The notes beneath the pieces were generated by a model. That model saw nothing but the letters and a program-made list of their open reading frames with translations, was not told the origin of the DNA and made no database searches. Below, one piece after another: positions 7,308 to 14,438 of a stretch of 29,756 nucleotides of DNA (positions are counted from its first letter, which is position 1; the number at the start of each line of letters is the position of its first letter). The position numbers were made by a program, and so were the translations under genes. Origin of the DNA: a virus; IMG/VR virus record IMGVR_UViG_3300046753_000254, positions 1 through 29,756 of that record; one strand, written 5' to 3'.

Positions 7308-9968
7308 ATGAAATTAACTGATATATTAAGTGAAGATGTTTACGTTAAGAATAAAGAAACAGGTAATGTTTATCAGGTAAAAAACGCAAACCCAGCAAAA
7401 CACGAACCACCATCTAAAGGTGAAATTAAAAAAGCTAAAGAAGATTCAAAGGAAGAACCTAGTAGTAAGAAACCATCAATGGATGATATTAAAGATAATT
7501 TAAAAAATATGTCGGCCGATGAATTCGCTAAGTATGGTGAAGAAAATATATTACCACATCTAAAAAACAAATCAGACATAAAAGATTATGAGGCGGCAAT
7601 AGAAGCTTTAAAAGGTGGAAGATTAAAAAGAATGATGGCCAAATCTGATATCAAAAATATTACAGGTGATGATAGAAAAGGAAGAGGTTTTAATGAATCA
7701 ATGAAGGTGAATGAAGCTAAGTACGATATCGGAATGGCTCGTAAAGGAAACGGATTAACTGTTTACAATAAAGCTGAAGAAGAAAAAGGTGATTACAAAA
7801 ATGTAGCTCACATTGATAACAAAGGTAAGATAAAGTATTACGATAAAAAAGTTCCATCTAAGATTAAGAAACAAATCGAAGCTGAGGCTAAGAAGATGAT
7901 GGAAATAAAAATAGAGGGAACTATCAAATTAAAAGACTTACTATCCGAAGATGTTTATGTTAAAAACAAAAAGACTGGGAACACTTATAAAGTAAAAAAT
8001 GCAAACCCATCAAAACACGAACAACCATCCAAAGATGATATAGCAAAAGCTAAATCAGATGCAAAGGATGAACCAAACAGAGAACCAAAAACTGATTCGC
8101 CAGAAGCTAAAGCAGAACAACGTAAAAATTTAGTAGATGGTAATTTCGATGACGATACTACAGGACAAGACCACGCTGATATGTTAGCTAAAGACATCAA
8201 TATGATGGGTGGGGAAGAAGCAGAAAAAGCAATTAAACACTTATTAGATAAAAATGATTTTAGTGAAACTGATGAATTAAAAAGTATTAAATCTAATTTA
8301 GAAAGAATGTCGTATAGAGCAGGAATGTTTGAAAGAAAATTAAATAAAGCAGAAGATTCTGGTGATGAAGATGCGACAATGGAATTTTCAGATAAACTTA
8401 ATGATGAATTAGCAGAATTGGGAGAGATGTTAGAAAAAGTAGTAGAGAATGATGACTTCAGTATGGCAAACGAAAAAGAATATGGCGAAAAAAACGAATC
8501 ATCTAAAAGAAAAATAAAAGAATCAAAGGGAAACACAATGAAATTAAAAGACTTACTATCCGAAGATGTTTATGTTAAAAACAAAAAGACGGGAAATACA
8601 TATGCTGTAAAAAATGCTGACCCATCAAAACACGAACCACCATCCAAAGATGATATAGCAAAAGCTAAATCAGATGCAGAGGATGAACCAAACAGAGAAC
8701 CTTCAAAGGAAGAACCTAAAAAGGATGAACCTAAAAAGGATAAACCTAAAGGTGAAAAACCAAAACTGGTTCATTTAGATTATGACCAGGCGGAAGAAGA
8801 TTTAGACGATTTGAGGTATGCTGGAGAGTTATCAGATAATCCACGTTTACTTTACAATATTCGTGATATGGTTGAACTTTTACAATCAGGTCATGCTACT
8901 GAAGAGGATATACAACGAGTAGATGCTATGAGAGATACAATAGATGATATGAGCTTGACTAATCCTGATGCCGGTCTAGAAAAGGTAGATACTGCTTTAG
9001 CAGCTGCAATAAAATCTACCAAAAATGAAAACGTTTCTATTAAATTAAAAGATTTATTAAAAGAATCATTTGAAAGTGGTAAAGTTTATTCAAATCCATT
9101 TCACACTTCATTTGTAAAAGAAGATTTTTCAAAAGATAAAAACGAAATGACAAATGAAGAAAAGATGGCTTTCTTAGAAGCGGTTAAATCATACAGAACA
9201 TTTGGTGAATCAATATACAGAAAAGACGGATTAGCTGAAGTATATGAATCAATCAAAAGTGTAGTAGAAAATGCTAGTAAACATATGGTTAAAGAAACTG
9301 AAGGTTCATTTGATGGAATTACAGTTGGAAGACACGTAAAGAGAATGAATGAATCATTTAAAGTATTTGAAAAAACTTTAAGAGATGTTGTTACATTAGA
9401 ACAAAGACTAACCTCATCATATGATGATATCGGTGAAACATTACAGAAGTATTATGAAATTGCTGATTTATCAACCGAAGGAAATGAGTTCGGAGCCGCT
9501 AGAGCAAAAGCAATCGCAAATGGTGATAGTGAATTTGAAGTCGATGGTAAAAAGTATCCTGTAAAGGGTGTCGATAAGGATGATAAGGAAAATGCCAAAG
9601 AATTTACTAATGAATCTAAATCAATGAAACTTACTTCTATGTTAAATGAATCATTCGGATATGGTGAACTACCATCATCTAAATTAATGAAGATGAAAGT
9701 ATCAGCAAAAGAGATGATGAATTCAGTTAAGAATAAAAAAGTAAACGAATCTGAAGTAGTAGAAGAAGAAAAAATCAACGAAGGTTTTTCAACTTGGGAA
9801 ATGAGATTTTCCGATATGAATCTTGGTGGTGTTAAACTATCTAAGAAAAATGTATATAAAGTAAAAGCAAGAAATACAGTTGAAGCTATTAAGAAAGCAG
9901 CTAAAATGGCTGGTGTTGAAAAGAATTGGATTGCAACTGAAACTCATTCACTAAAGAAAATAGGATAA
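7308..9968 (+). CDS. 886-residue repeat protein, putative polyprotein of internal head proteins
   Basis: A very hydrophilic, Lys/Glu/Asp-rich protein without membrane segments, starting 10 bases after the protease gene with AGGAG before the ATG. A leader like MKLKDLLSED occurs at residues 1, 206 and 411, each time followed by VYVKNKxTGN, KNAxPxKHE and a charged proline-rich linker. Shorter forms recur at 578 (IKLKDLLKES) and 773 (MKLTSMLNES). Sites of the form (V/I/L/M)NE before A, S or G occur at about 136, 682, 781, 814 and 825. The leader resembles the T4 internal-protein targeting sequence cut by gp21. I infer several internal head proteins in one chain, separated by protease. The last module (826-886) looks like a small folded domain. 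It could instead be an uncut scaffold-like protein. Confidence 0.8.
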   Translation: MKLTDILSEDVYVKNKETGNVYQVKNANPAKHEPPSKGEIKKAKEDSKEEPSSKKPSMDDIKDNLKNMSADEFAKYGEENILPHLKNKSDIKDYEAAIEALKGGRLKRMMAKSDIKNITGDDRKGRGFNESMKVNEAKYDIGMARKGNGLTVYNKAEEEKGDYKNVAHIDNKGKIKYYDKKVPSKIKKQIEAEAKKMMEIKIEGTIKLKDLLSEDVYVKNKKTGNTYKVKNANPSKHEQPSKDDIAKAKSDAKDEPNREPKTDSPEAKAEQRKNLVDGNFDDDTTGQDHADMLAKDINMMGGEEAEKAIKHLLDKNDFSETDELKSIKSNLERMSYRAGMFERKLNKAEDSGDEDATMEFSDKLNDELAELGEMLEKVVENDDFSMANEKEYGEKNESSKRKIKESKGNTMKLKDLLSEDVYVKNKKTGNTYAVKNADPSKHEPPSKDDIAKAKSDAEDEPNREPSKEEPKKDEPKKDKPKGEKPKLVHLDYDQAEEDLDDLRYAGELSDNPRLLYNIRDMVELLQSGHATEEDIQRVDAMRDTIDDMSLTNPDAGLEKVDTALAAAIKSTKNENVSIKLKDLLKESFESGKVYSNPFHTSFVKEDFSKDKNEMTNEEKMAFLEAVKSYRTFGESIYRKDGLAEVYESIKSVVENASKHMVKETEGSFDGITVGRHVKRMNESFKVFEKTLRDVVTLEQRLTSSYDDIGETLQKYYEIADLSTEGNEFGAARAKAIANGDSEFEVDGKKYPVKGVDKDDKENAKEFTNESKSMKLTSMLNESFGYGELPSSKLMKMKVSAKEMMNSVKNKKVNESEVVEEEKINEGFSTWEMRFSDMNLGGVKLSKKNVYKVKARNTVEAIKKAAKMAGVEKNWIATETHSLKKIG
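7923..8086 (+). repeat. Leader repeat, copy 2 (pairs with 8538-8701)
   Basis: This 164-base segment is identical to 8538-8701 apart from about 12 substitutions and has no gaps, which suggests recent duplication. It encodes the leader, the VYVKNKKTGN block and the following linker. A more diverged first copy begins at 7308. Confidence 0.9.
8538..8701 (+). repeat. Leader repeat, copy 3 with internal ATG and Shine-Dalgarno-like AAAGGG
   Basis: Near-identical to 7923-8086. This copy keeps an ATG as its first codon, with AAAGGG seven bases before it. It could therefore be an internal start giving a 476-residue product, or the scar of a formerly separate gene. Confidence 0.85.
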
Positions 9969-9973
9969 CCACA

Positions 9974-10423
9974 ATGGATTACTCAGATATATTACAAGAC
10001 ATTTCAGTTGATTTATCTTATATGGTAAAGAAACATCTAAAGAACATTAAAAAATTAAATTCCAAACAACAAAGACAATTTGGAAAACTATTTTCAGATA
10101 TGAAAGATGGTATTGATGATTTATCTGAAGGAGTAACTGAATCAGTAAACGAAGGTAATTACGACACTAAGACAGGATTGTATTATGTACAATCAGAAAC
10201 TGGAGTTAATGTTCCATTTACAAAAGAAAGAATAATTGAATTAACTAATTATGTTAAAAAATTATCTAAAATGAAAAGTTCTAATAAACAATTTACATTT
10301 ACTCCAAGTCTTTATGTTACTGATAATGCATCTGGTAAATCTATTTTAATTAATAGTAGTATTTTAAAAGAACTACAATCAGCATTAAAAAAACATAAAT
10401 TAGCATCTGATAAAGATTTTTAA
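9974..10423 (+). CDS. Unknown protein, probable prohead-protease substrate
   Basis: This 149-residue protein has a helical, lysine-rich N-terminal half (1-50), then ESVNE before G at 56-61. A second half follows with mixed strands and helices (YDTKTGLYYVQSETGVNVPF, then FTFTPSLYVTD). The ESVNE string also occurs in the partial gene at the window start. The gene begins five bases after the 886-residue protein and is followed by a terminator-like hairpin, so it closes that transcription unit. I do not recognise the family. A two-piece internal head protein is inferred from the site and the context. Confidence 0.8.
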   Translation: MDYSDILQDISVDLSYMVKKHLKNIKKLNSKQQRQFGKLFSDMKDGIDDLSEGVTESVNEGNYDTKTGLYYVQSETGVNVPFTKERIIELTNYVKKLSKMKSSNKQFTFTPSLYVTDNASGKSILINSSILKELQSALKKHKLASDKDF

Positions 10424-10442
10424 GTTTACTAAAATATTTTTG

Positions 10443-10451
10443 ATATTTATA
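10443..10451 (+). promoter_or_regulatory. Putative late promoter motif ATATTTATA before the bS21 gene
   Basis: Exact motif directly upstream of, and touching, a terminator-like hairpin, 51 bases before the bS21 ATG. A transcript starting here would carry the hairpin as its 5' leader. Confidence 0.35.
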
Positions 10452-10490
10452 TACACCTAACCACAATAATGTGATAGGTGTATTTTTTTT
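10451..10490 (+). terminator. Rho-independent terminator or leader hairpin
   Basis: A perfect 9-bp stem (ATACACCTA with TAGGTGTAT) closes a 15-base loop and is followed by a run of eight T. It lies 27 bases after the stop of the gene ending at 10423 and only 12 bases before the bS21 start codon. Confidence 0.75.
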
Positions 10491-10502
10491 ATATAATATT
10501 AC

Positions 10503-10760
10503 ATGCAAGAAAAACCAAAGAATTACAAACGAATTAGAAAAGAAGATATGGAAATACCAGGTAACTCATTAGCAGTTAAAGTTGTGAATGGTAACATTGA
10601 GTTAGCTCTCAAAACATTTAAAAGAAAAATTAAAGATAGTGGTAAGATGGATGAAGTGAAAGCTCGTAAAGAATACCTCAAACCATCAGTCATTAAAAGA
10701 AAACAAAAAGCAGATGCGATTAGAGCCGAATGGCGAAGAAATCAATTCGAAAATTATTAG
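10503..10760 (+). CDS. rpsU: Phage-encoded small-subunit ribosomal protein bS21
   Basis: This 85-residue basic protein matches bS21. After an N-terminal extension of about 20 residues come SLAVKVVNGNIELALKTFKR, then a KDSGKMDEVKAR block, EYLKPSVIKRKQKA, and a basic helical tail. The FKRK, KxxxxYxKPS and tail features line up with cellular bS21. In cells this protein sits near the 3' end of 16S rRNA, at the anti-Shine-Dalgarno region, and affects initiation. bS21 genes are known from aquatic phages, including a T4-like pelagiphage. Placing phage bS21 into host ribosomes to favour late mRNAs is the usual hypothesis, not shown here. The gene stands alone among head genes and has no Shine-Dalgarno-like bases, unlike its neighbours. 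Confidence 0.9.
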   Translation: MQEKPKNYKRIRKEDMEIPGNSLAVKVVNGNIELALKTFKRKIKDSGKMDEVKARKEYLKPSVIKRKQKADAIRAEWRRNQFENY

Positions 10761-10761
10761 T

Positions 10762-10780
10762 AAACACTTTTTTAGTGTTT
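10762..10780. other. AT-rich hairpin after the bS21 gene
   Basis: A 7-bp perfect stem (AAACACT with AGTGTTT) around five T, directly after the bS21 stop. No T run follows on either strand, so it is a poor terminator and may be a 3'-end stabilising structure. Confidence 0.4.
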
Positions 10781-10836
10781 CCAATAATACTACATACTTA
10801 TTGTAGAGAAAATATACCACTCCCCAATGTGTGGTT

Positions 10837-10845
10837 AAATTTATT
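10837..10845 (+). promoter_or_regulatory. Variant late promoter motif AAATTTATT overlapping a T4-type TATAAATA
   Basis: One mismatch from the recurring motif. The exact T4 late box TATAAATA overlaps it at 10845-10852. This is the only place where I saw both forms together. The scaffold ATG is at 10913. Confidence 0.35.
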
Positions 10846-10912
10846 ATAAATAATAATATCTATTAAGATTCCGAATAATCTTATTTCCAAAAAACAATTT
10901 AGGAGAACAATT

Positions 10913-11968
10913 ATGGCAAATAGAAAAGATTTGTTATCTGAAGCTATTGCTGATGCTAAGGCCGTTAAAGAAACTGCTCTTGCAAATGCAAAACTCGCTT
11001 TGGAAGAAGCTTTTACTCCTCAACTTCAATCAATGATTTCTGCGAAATTATCTGAAGAATCAGAAGAATCTGATGACGATGATAATATCAATGATGATTA
11101 TCATAACGATAAAAAAGAAGAAGATTTGGATTCATCTGATTTAGGTTCTGGCGACAACTCTGAACCATCTGATGATTCTAACGATTCATCTGATATCGAA
11201 AATGATGATGACTTGTACGAAGATGAAGAAGAAGGTGAAGAAGAAAAAGAAACAGAACCAAACGTAGCTGAAGAAGAAGGTGAAGAAATGTCTAAGGAGA
11301 CTGACCCAACTGATGAAACTATGGAAGGTGAAGAAGATGATGATGAGTTAGATTTACAAAAAGTAATCGGTGAATTAGAAGCTGAAATGGATGGTATGGA
11401 TGGTGCTGAACCAGAAGAACCAACTGATGAAACTTACGAATCAGAAGAAGACGATATGTCTGATGATGATGAAGAGCCTGAAGCTGAAGAAGATGATTCC
11501 GATGACCCAGAATTTGACTTAGATGAAGTAATCGCTACATTAAAAGAAATGGAAGACGAAGACCAAAAATCTAAAGTAGAAGAAACAGAAGAAGAAAAGA
11601 AAGATGATTCTGTAAAAGAAGAATTAGAAGAAGCTTATGCTACTATTGAAAGTTTAAGAACAACTATCAATGAAGTGAATTTGCTAAACGCTAAACTACT
11701 TTACACTAACAAACTATTCAGAACATTTGATTTAAACGAAGGACAGAAAGTAAAAGTACTTGAAAACTTCGATAGAACATCATCTGTAAGAGAAGTGAAA
11801 TTAGTATTCTCTACTATCGCTGAAAACTTAAATGTTTCTAAAAAGAAAAGAACTGTTGTAAAAGAAGGAATGGCTTCAAAACCAACAAAAAGTTCTGCAC
11901 CGAAGAAAATAATTTCTGAGGGTAATGACATGGCCGCTAGATGGAAAAAACTAGCAGGTTTAAAATAA
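10913..11968 (+). CDS. 22: Prohead scaffold / core protein (T4 gp22-like)
   Basis: This 351-residue, extremely acidic protein has long Asp/Glu/Ser runs at about residues 44-235. A helical section follows (236-310) and then a basic C-terminal end, KIISE before GNDMAARWKKLAGLK. Composition and position directly before the major capsid protein fit the internal scaffold that is degraded by the prohead protease. Candidate cleavage sites are LLSE before A (10/11), VVKE before G (318/319) and IISE before G (336/337). The N-terminal MANRKDLLSE resembles the leaders of the capsid protein and the 886-residue protein. A strong TTAGGAGA precedes the ATG. Sequence identity to T4 gp22 is not evident by eye, so the call rests on context and composition. 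Confidence 0.8.
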   Translation: MANRKDLLSEAIADAKAVKETALANAKLALEEAFTPQLQSMISAKLSEESEESDDDDNINDDYHNDKKEEDLDSSDLGSGDNSEPSDDSNDSSDIENDDDLYEDEEEGEEEKETEPNVAEEEGEEMSKETDPTDETMEGEEDDDELDLQKVIGELEAEMDGMDGAEPEEPTDETYESEEDDMSDDDEEPEAEEDDSDDPEFDLDEVIATLKEMEDEDQKSKVEETEEEKKDDSVKEELEEAYATIESLRTTINEVNLLNAKLLYTNKLFRTFDLNEGQKVKVLENFDRTSSVREVKLVFSTIAENLNVSKKKRTVVKEGMASKPTKSSAPKKIISEGNDMAARWKKLAGLK

Positions 11969-11995
11969 TTAATTAAGATTAATAGGAGAAAAAAA

Positions 11996-13630
11996 ATGGA
12001 TTTAAAAAACATCCTTAATGAAGGTTCTTCTCACCAAGCAAGATTGTCAGAAACGACAAGAGCTCTTGCATCAAAGTGGGAAAAAACCGGTCTTTTAGAA
12101 GGTATTGACAGCGAAGTTGAAAAAGCTGGCGTTGCATCTCTTTTAGAAAACCAAGCAAGACAATTAGTAAAAGAAGCTTCTTCTACTGGTACTTCTGCAA
12201 ATTCAGAAGAGTGGGCTGGTGTAGCTCTACCATTAGTAAGAAGAATTTTTAGTGAAATCGTAGCAAAAGACTTTGTGTCAGTTCAACCAATGAACTTACC
12301 ATCTGGTCTTGTATTCTATCTAGATTTCAAATATGGTACTAACCAAGTAGGTTTCGCAACTGGGTCTGGTAAAGATTCACAAGCTGATTCTGTATTCGGT
12401 ATTACTGAAACATCAGGTGACCCATCAGGTGGTTTATATGGTGCTGGTAGATTTGGATACTCAATCAATGATAAAACATCTGCAGTACAAACATTAGGTA
12501 CTGCTGGAGCAAACAAATTCGTAACTTCATCTGTAGCAATTTCAGATGTAAATTATGATACTCAGTTTACTTCATCTAACGGTGCTGATATCGCTAGTGG
12601 ACTTATCTATAAAGTTGCTGTACCTAAAGCATCTATCCCAGGATACGATGAAAAAGGTATCAGAGGATTTAGAGTAGAGAGTGCTGATATTGATGACCAA
12701 TATCCACAATTTACTGTAGAGAGTGGTGATGATGTAATATTTATCGCTAAAGGTGCTTTAGATGCTTCTACACTTGTAGTTAAGTATCACGCACAACCAA
12801 CTGATGTATCAAGAGGTGATTTCGAAGCATCTGGAACTTCACTAAGTGGAAACCCAGAAGTAGATATCGACATTCCAGAATTGAATGTTGAGATGAAATC
12901 TCTTCCTATTGTAGCTAAGACTAGAAAGTTAAAAGCACAATGGACTCCTGAATTCGCACAAGATTTAAATGCATATCACTCAATTGATGCTGAAGCTGAA
13001 TTAACTTCAATGTTATCTGAGTATATCTCACAAGAAATTGATTTTGAGATTTTAGATATGTTAATCTCTGATGCTAAATCAACAGGATACTGGTCATCAC
13101 AAGTAGGTAGAGAGTGGAACGGTTCTGCATTCGCTAACTATTCTACAACAGGTGCTCAAGCTTCTGCATTCAACCAACAAGCATGGTTCCAGACTTTAGG
13201 AACTGTGATTGCAGGTGTATCTAACAAAATTCACCAGAAAACTTTAAGAGGTGGTGCTAATTTCTTAGTAGTATCTCCAGATGTTGCAACTATAATCGAA
13301 TCTATCCCAGGATACGCTTCTTCAGCGGATAACGGTGATGCTCAATTCGCATTTGGTGTAACTAAAGTTGGTGCTTTGAACAGTAGATTCCAAGTTTATA
13401 AGAATCCTTATATGAAAGAGAACGTAATCCTAATGGGATACAGAGGAACACAATTCCTTGAAACAGGAGCAGTATATGCACCTTACATTCCATTAATTAT
13501 GACTCCACTAGTATATGACCCGAAAAACTTCACTCCAAGAAAAGGTGTAATGACACGTTACGCTAAGAAAATGTTAAGAGGTGAGTTCTACGGTAAGATT
13601 TATGTAGATGGTTTACACAAAATTCAGTAA
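11996..13630 (+). CDS. 23: Major capsid protein (T4 gp23-like)
   Basis: This is the main shell subunit, 544 residues (T4 gp23 has 521). The N-terminal part is a propeptide: leader MDLKNILNE before G, then ASLLENQARQLVKE before A at 60/61. That corresponds to the T4 gp23 maturation cut near residue 65. The mature body has the family blocks LPSGLVFYLDFKYGT, LKAQWTPEFAQDLNAYH, YISQEIDFEILDML, and near the end FLETGAVYAPYIPLIMTPLV plus FTPRKGVMTRYAKKML. A strong AGGAG lies before the ATG. It follows the scaffold gene by 27 bases and is closed by a strong terminator. No separate gp24-type vertex protein is seen in this window. Confidence 0.96.
   Translation: MDLKNILNEGSSHQARLSETTRALASKWEKTGLLEGIDSEVEKAGVASLLENQARQLVKEASSTGTSANSEEWAGVALPLVRRIFSEIVAKDFVSVQPMNLPSGLVFYLDFKYGTNQVGFATGSGKDSQADSVFGITETSGDPSGGLYGAGRFGYSINDKTSAVQTLGTAGANKFVTSSVAISDVNYDTQFTSSNGADIASGLIYKVAVPKASIPGYDEKGIRGFRVESADIDDQYPQFTVESGDDVIFIAKGALDASTLVVKYHAQPTDVSRGDFEASGTSLSGNPEVDIDIPELNVEMKSLPIVAKTRKLKAQWTPEFAQDLNAYHSIDAEAELTSMLSEYISQEIDFEILDMLISDAKSTGYWSSQVGREWNGSAFANYSTTGAQASAFNQQAWFQTLGTVIAGVSNKIHQKTLRGGANFLVVSPDVATIIESIPGYASSADNGDAQFAFGVTKVGALNSRFQVYKNPYMKENVILMGYRGTQFLETGAVYAPYIPLIMTPLVYDPKNFTPRKGVMTRYAKKMLRGEFYGKIYVDGLHKIQ
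12173..12178 (+). other. Predicted prohead-protease maturation site of the capsid protein (E60/A61)
   Basis: LVKE before A matches the T4 gp21 preference for a hydrophobic residue, any residue, then E, with A or G after the cut. It lies at the position expected from gp23. Confidence 0.65.
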
Positions 13631-13658
13631 TTAATTACTAAATTTTAAACATTAAATT

Positions 13659-13685
13659 AAGGGGGAAGAAATTCCCCCTTTTTTT
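13659..13685 (+). terminator. Rho-independent terminator after the major capsid gene
   Basis: A perfect 9-bp stem (AAGGGGGAA with TTCCCCCTT), a GAAA tetraloop and a run of seven T. It starts 28 bases after the capsid stop codon. Confidence 0.95.
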
Positions 13686-13697
13686 ATGCGTATTCCC

Positions 13698-13706
13698 ATA
13701 TTTATA
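13698..13706 (+). promoter_or_regulatory. Putative late promoter motif ATATTTATA before phoH
   Basis: Exact motif between the capsid terminator and the phoH ATG, ending 26 bases upstream of it. A gene behind a strong terminator needs a promoter here, which supports the motif's role. Confidence 0.5.
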
Positions 13707-13732
13707 TTAAAGAAATTACGAAAGGGTATCGG

Positions 13733-14392
13733 ATGGCAGAAAACATAAAAAAAACTCCACCAAAAGGTAGTGTTAGATTTTCAATCTCATTATCAGATGA
13801 ACAGAAGTTGGCAAAATCAGAGATATTGAATCACCCATATAACTTTATTATAGGTAAAGCGGGTAGTGGAAAAACTTTATTAGCAGTTCAAATATCGTTA
13901 GATGTGTTTTTTAAAAGAAAAGTAAATAAAATTGTAATTACACGACCAACAGTATCAAATGAGGATAATGGGTTTTTACCTGGTTCATTAGAAGAGAAGA
14001 TGGAACCTTGGTTAGTTCCAATTCGTTCTAATATGAGAAAAGTTTATAATAAACCAGCCATATTACAGAAGATGGAAAGTGATGAAAATATTGAATTAGT
14101 ATCTTTATCACATTTTAGAGGAAGAACTTTTGATAATTCAATAGTTATAGTAGATGAGTTTCAAAACTTAACAAAACAACAGTTATTAATGGTTTTAGGT
14201 AGATTGGGAAAAGGTTCTACAATGATATTATGTGGAGATAAGCAACAAATAGACTTGAAACATAGGAATGATTCGGCTATACATGAAGTTCCTAAACTAA
14301 AAAATTCAGATTTTGTATATGATGTTGAATTAAAAGACAATCATAGACACGAATCTTTAGATGAAATTTTAAAATTACTGATTGATTACTAA
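13733..14392 (+). CDS. phoH: PhoH-like P-loop ATPase
   Basis: This 219-residue protein consists of the PhoH ATPase core only. Walker A is GKAGSGKT (41-48). The family block ITRPTVSNEDNGFLPGS lies at 69-85, Walker B is SIVIVDEFQN (136-145), and the sensor-like MILCGDKQQIDL lies at 164-175. PhoH-like proteins are widespread in marine phages. The bacterial relatives are linked to phosphate starvation and RNA metabolism, but the phage role is unsettled. AAAGGG precedes the ATG. It lies between the capsid terminator and the fibre block and carries its own promoter-like motif, so it is probably transcribed late with the structural genes. Confidence 0.93.
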   Translation: MAENIKKTPPKGSVRFSISLSDEQKLAKSEILNHPYNFIIGKAGSGKTLLAVQISLDVFFKRKVNKIVITRPTVSNEDNGFLPGSLEEKMEPWLVPIRSNMRKVYNKPAILQKMESDENIELVSLSHFRGRTFDNSIVIVDEFQNLTKQQLLMVLGRLGKGSTMILCGDKQQIDLKHRNDSAIHEVPKLKNSDFVYDVELKDNHRHESLDEILKLLIDY

Positions 14393-14400
14393 TTAATCGT

Positions 14401-14409
14401 ATATTTATT
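14401..14409 (+). promoter_or_regulatory. Putative late promoter motif ATATTTATT before the large fibre gene
   Basis: Exact motif eight bases after the phoH stop and 29 bases before the GTG start of the 1626-residue fibre gene. Confidence 0.45.
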
Positions 14410-14438
14410 GAAGAAGATTAAAAAAAGAGGAGAATTCG

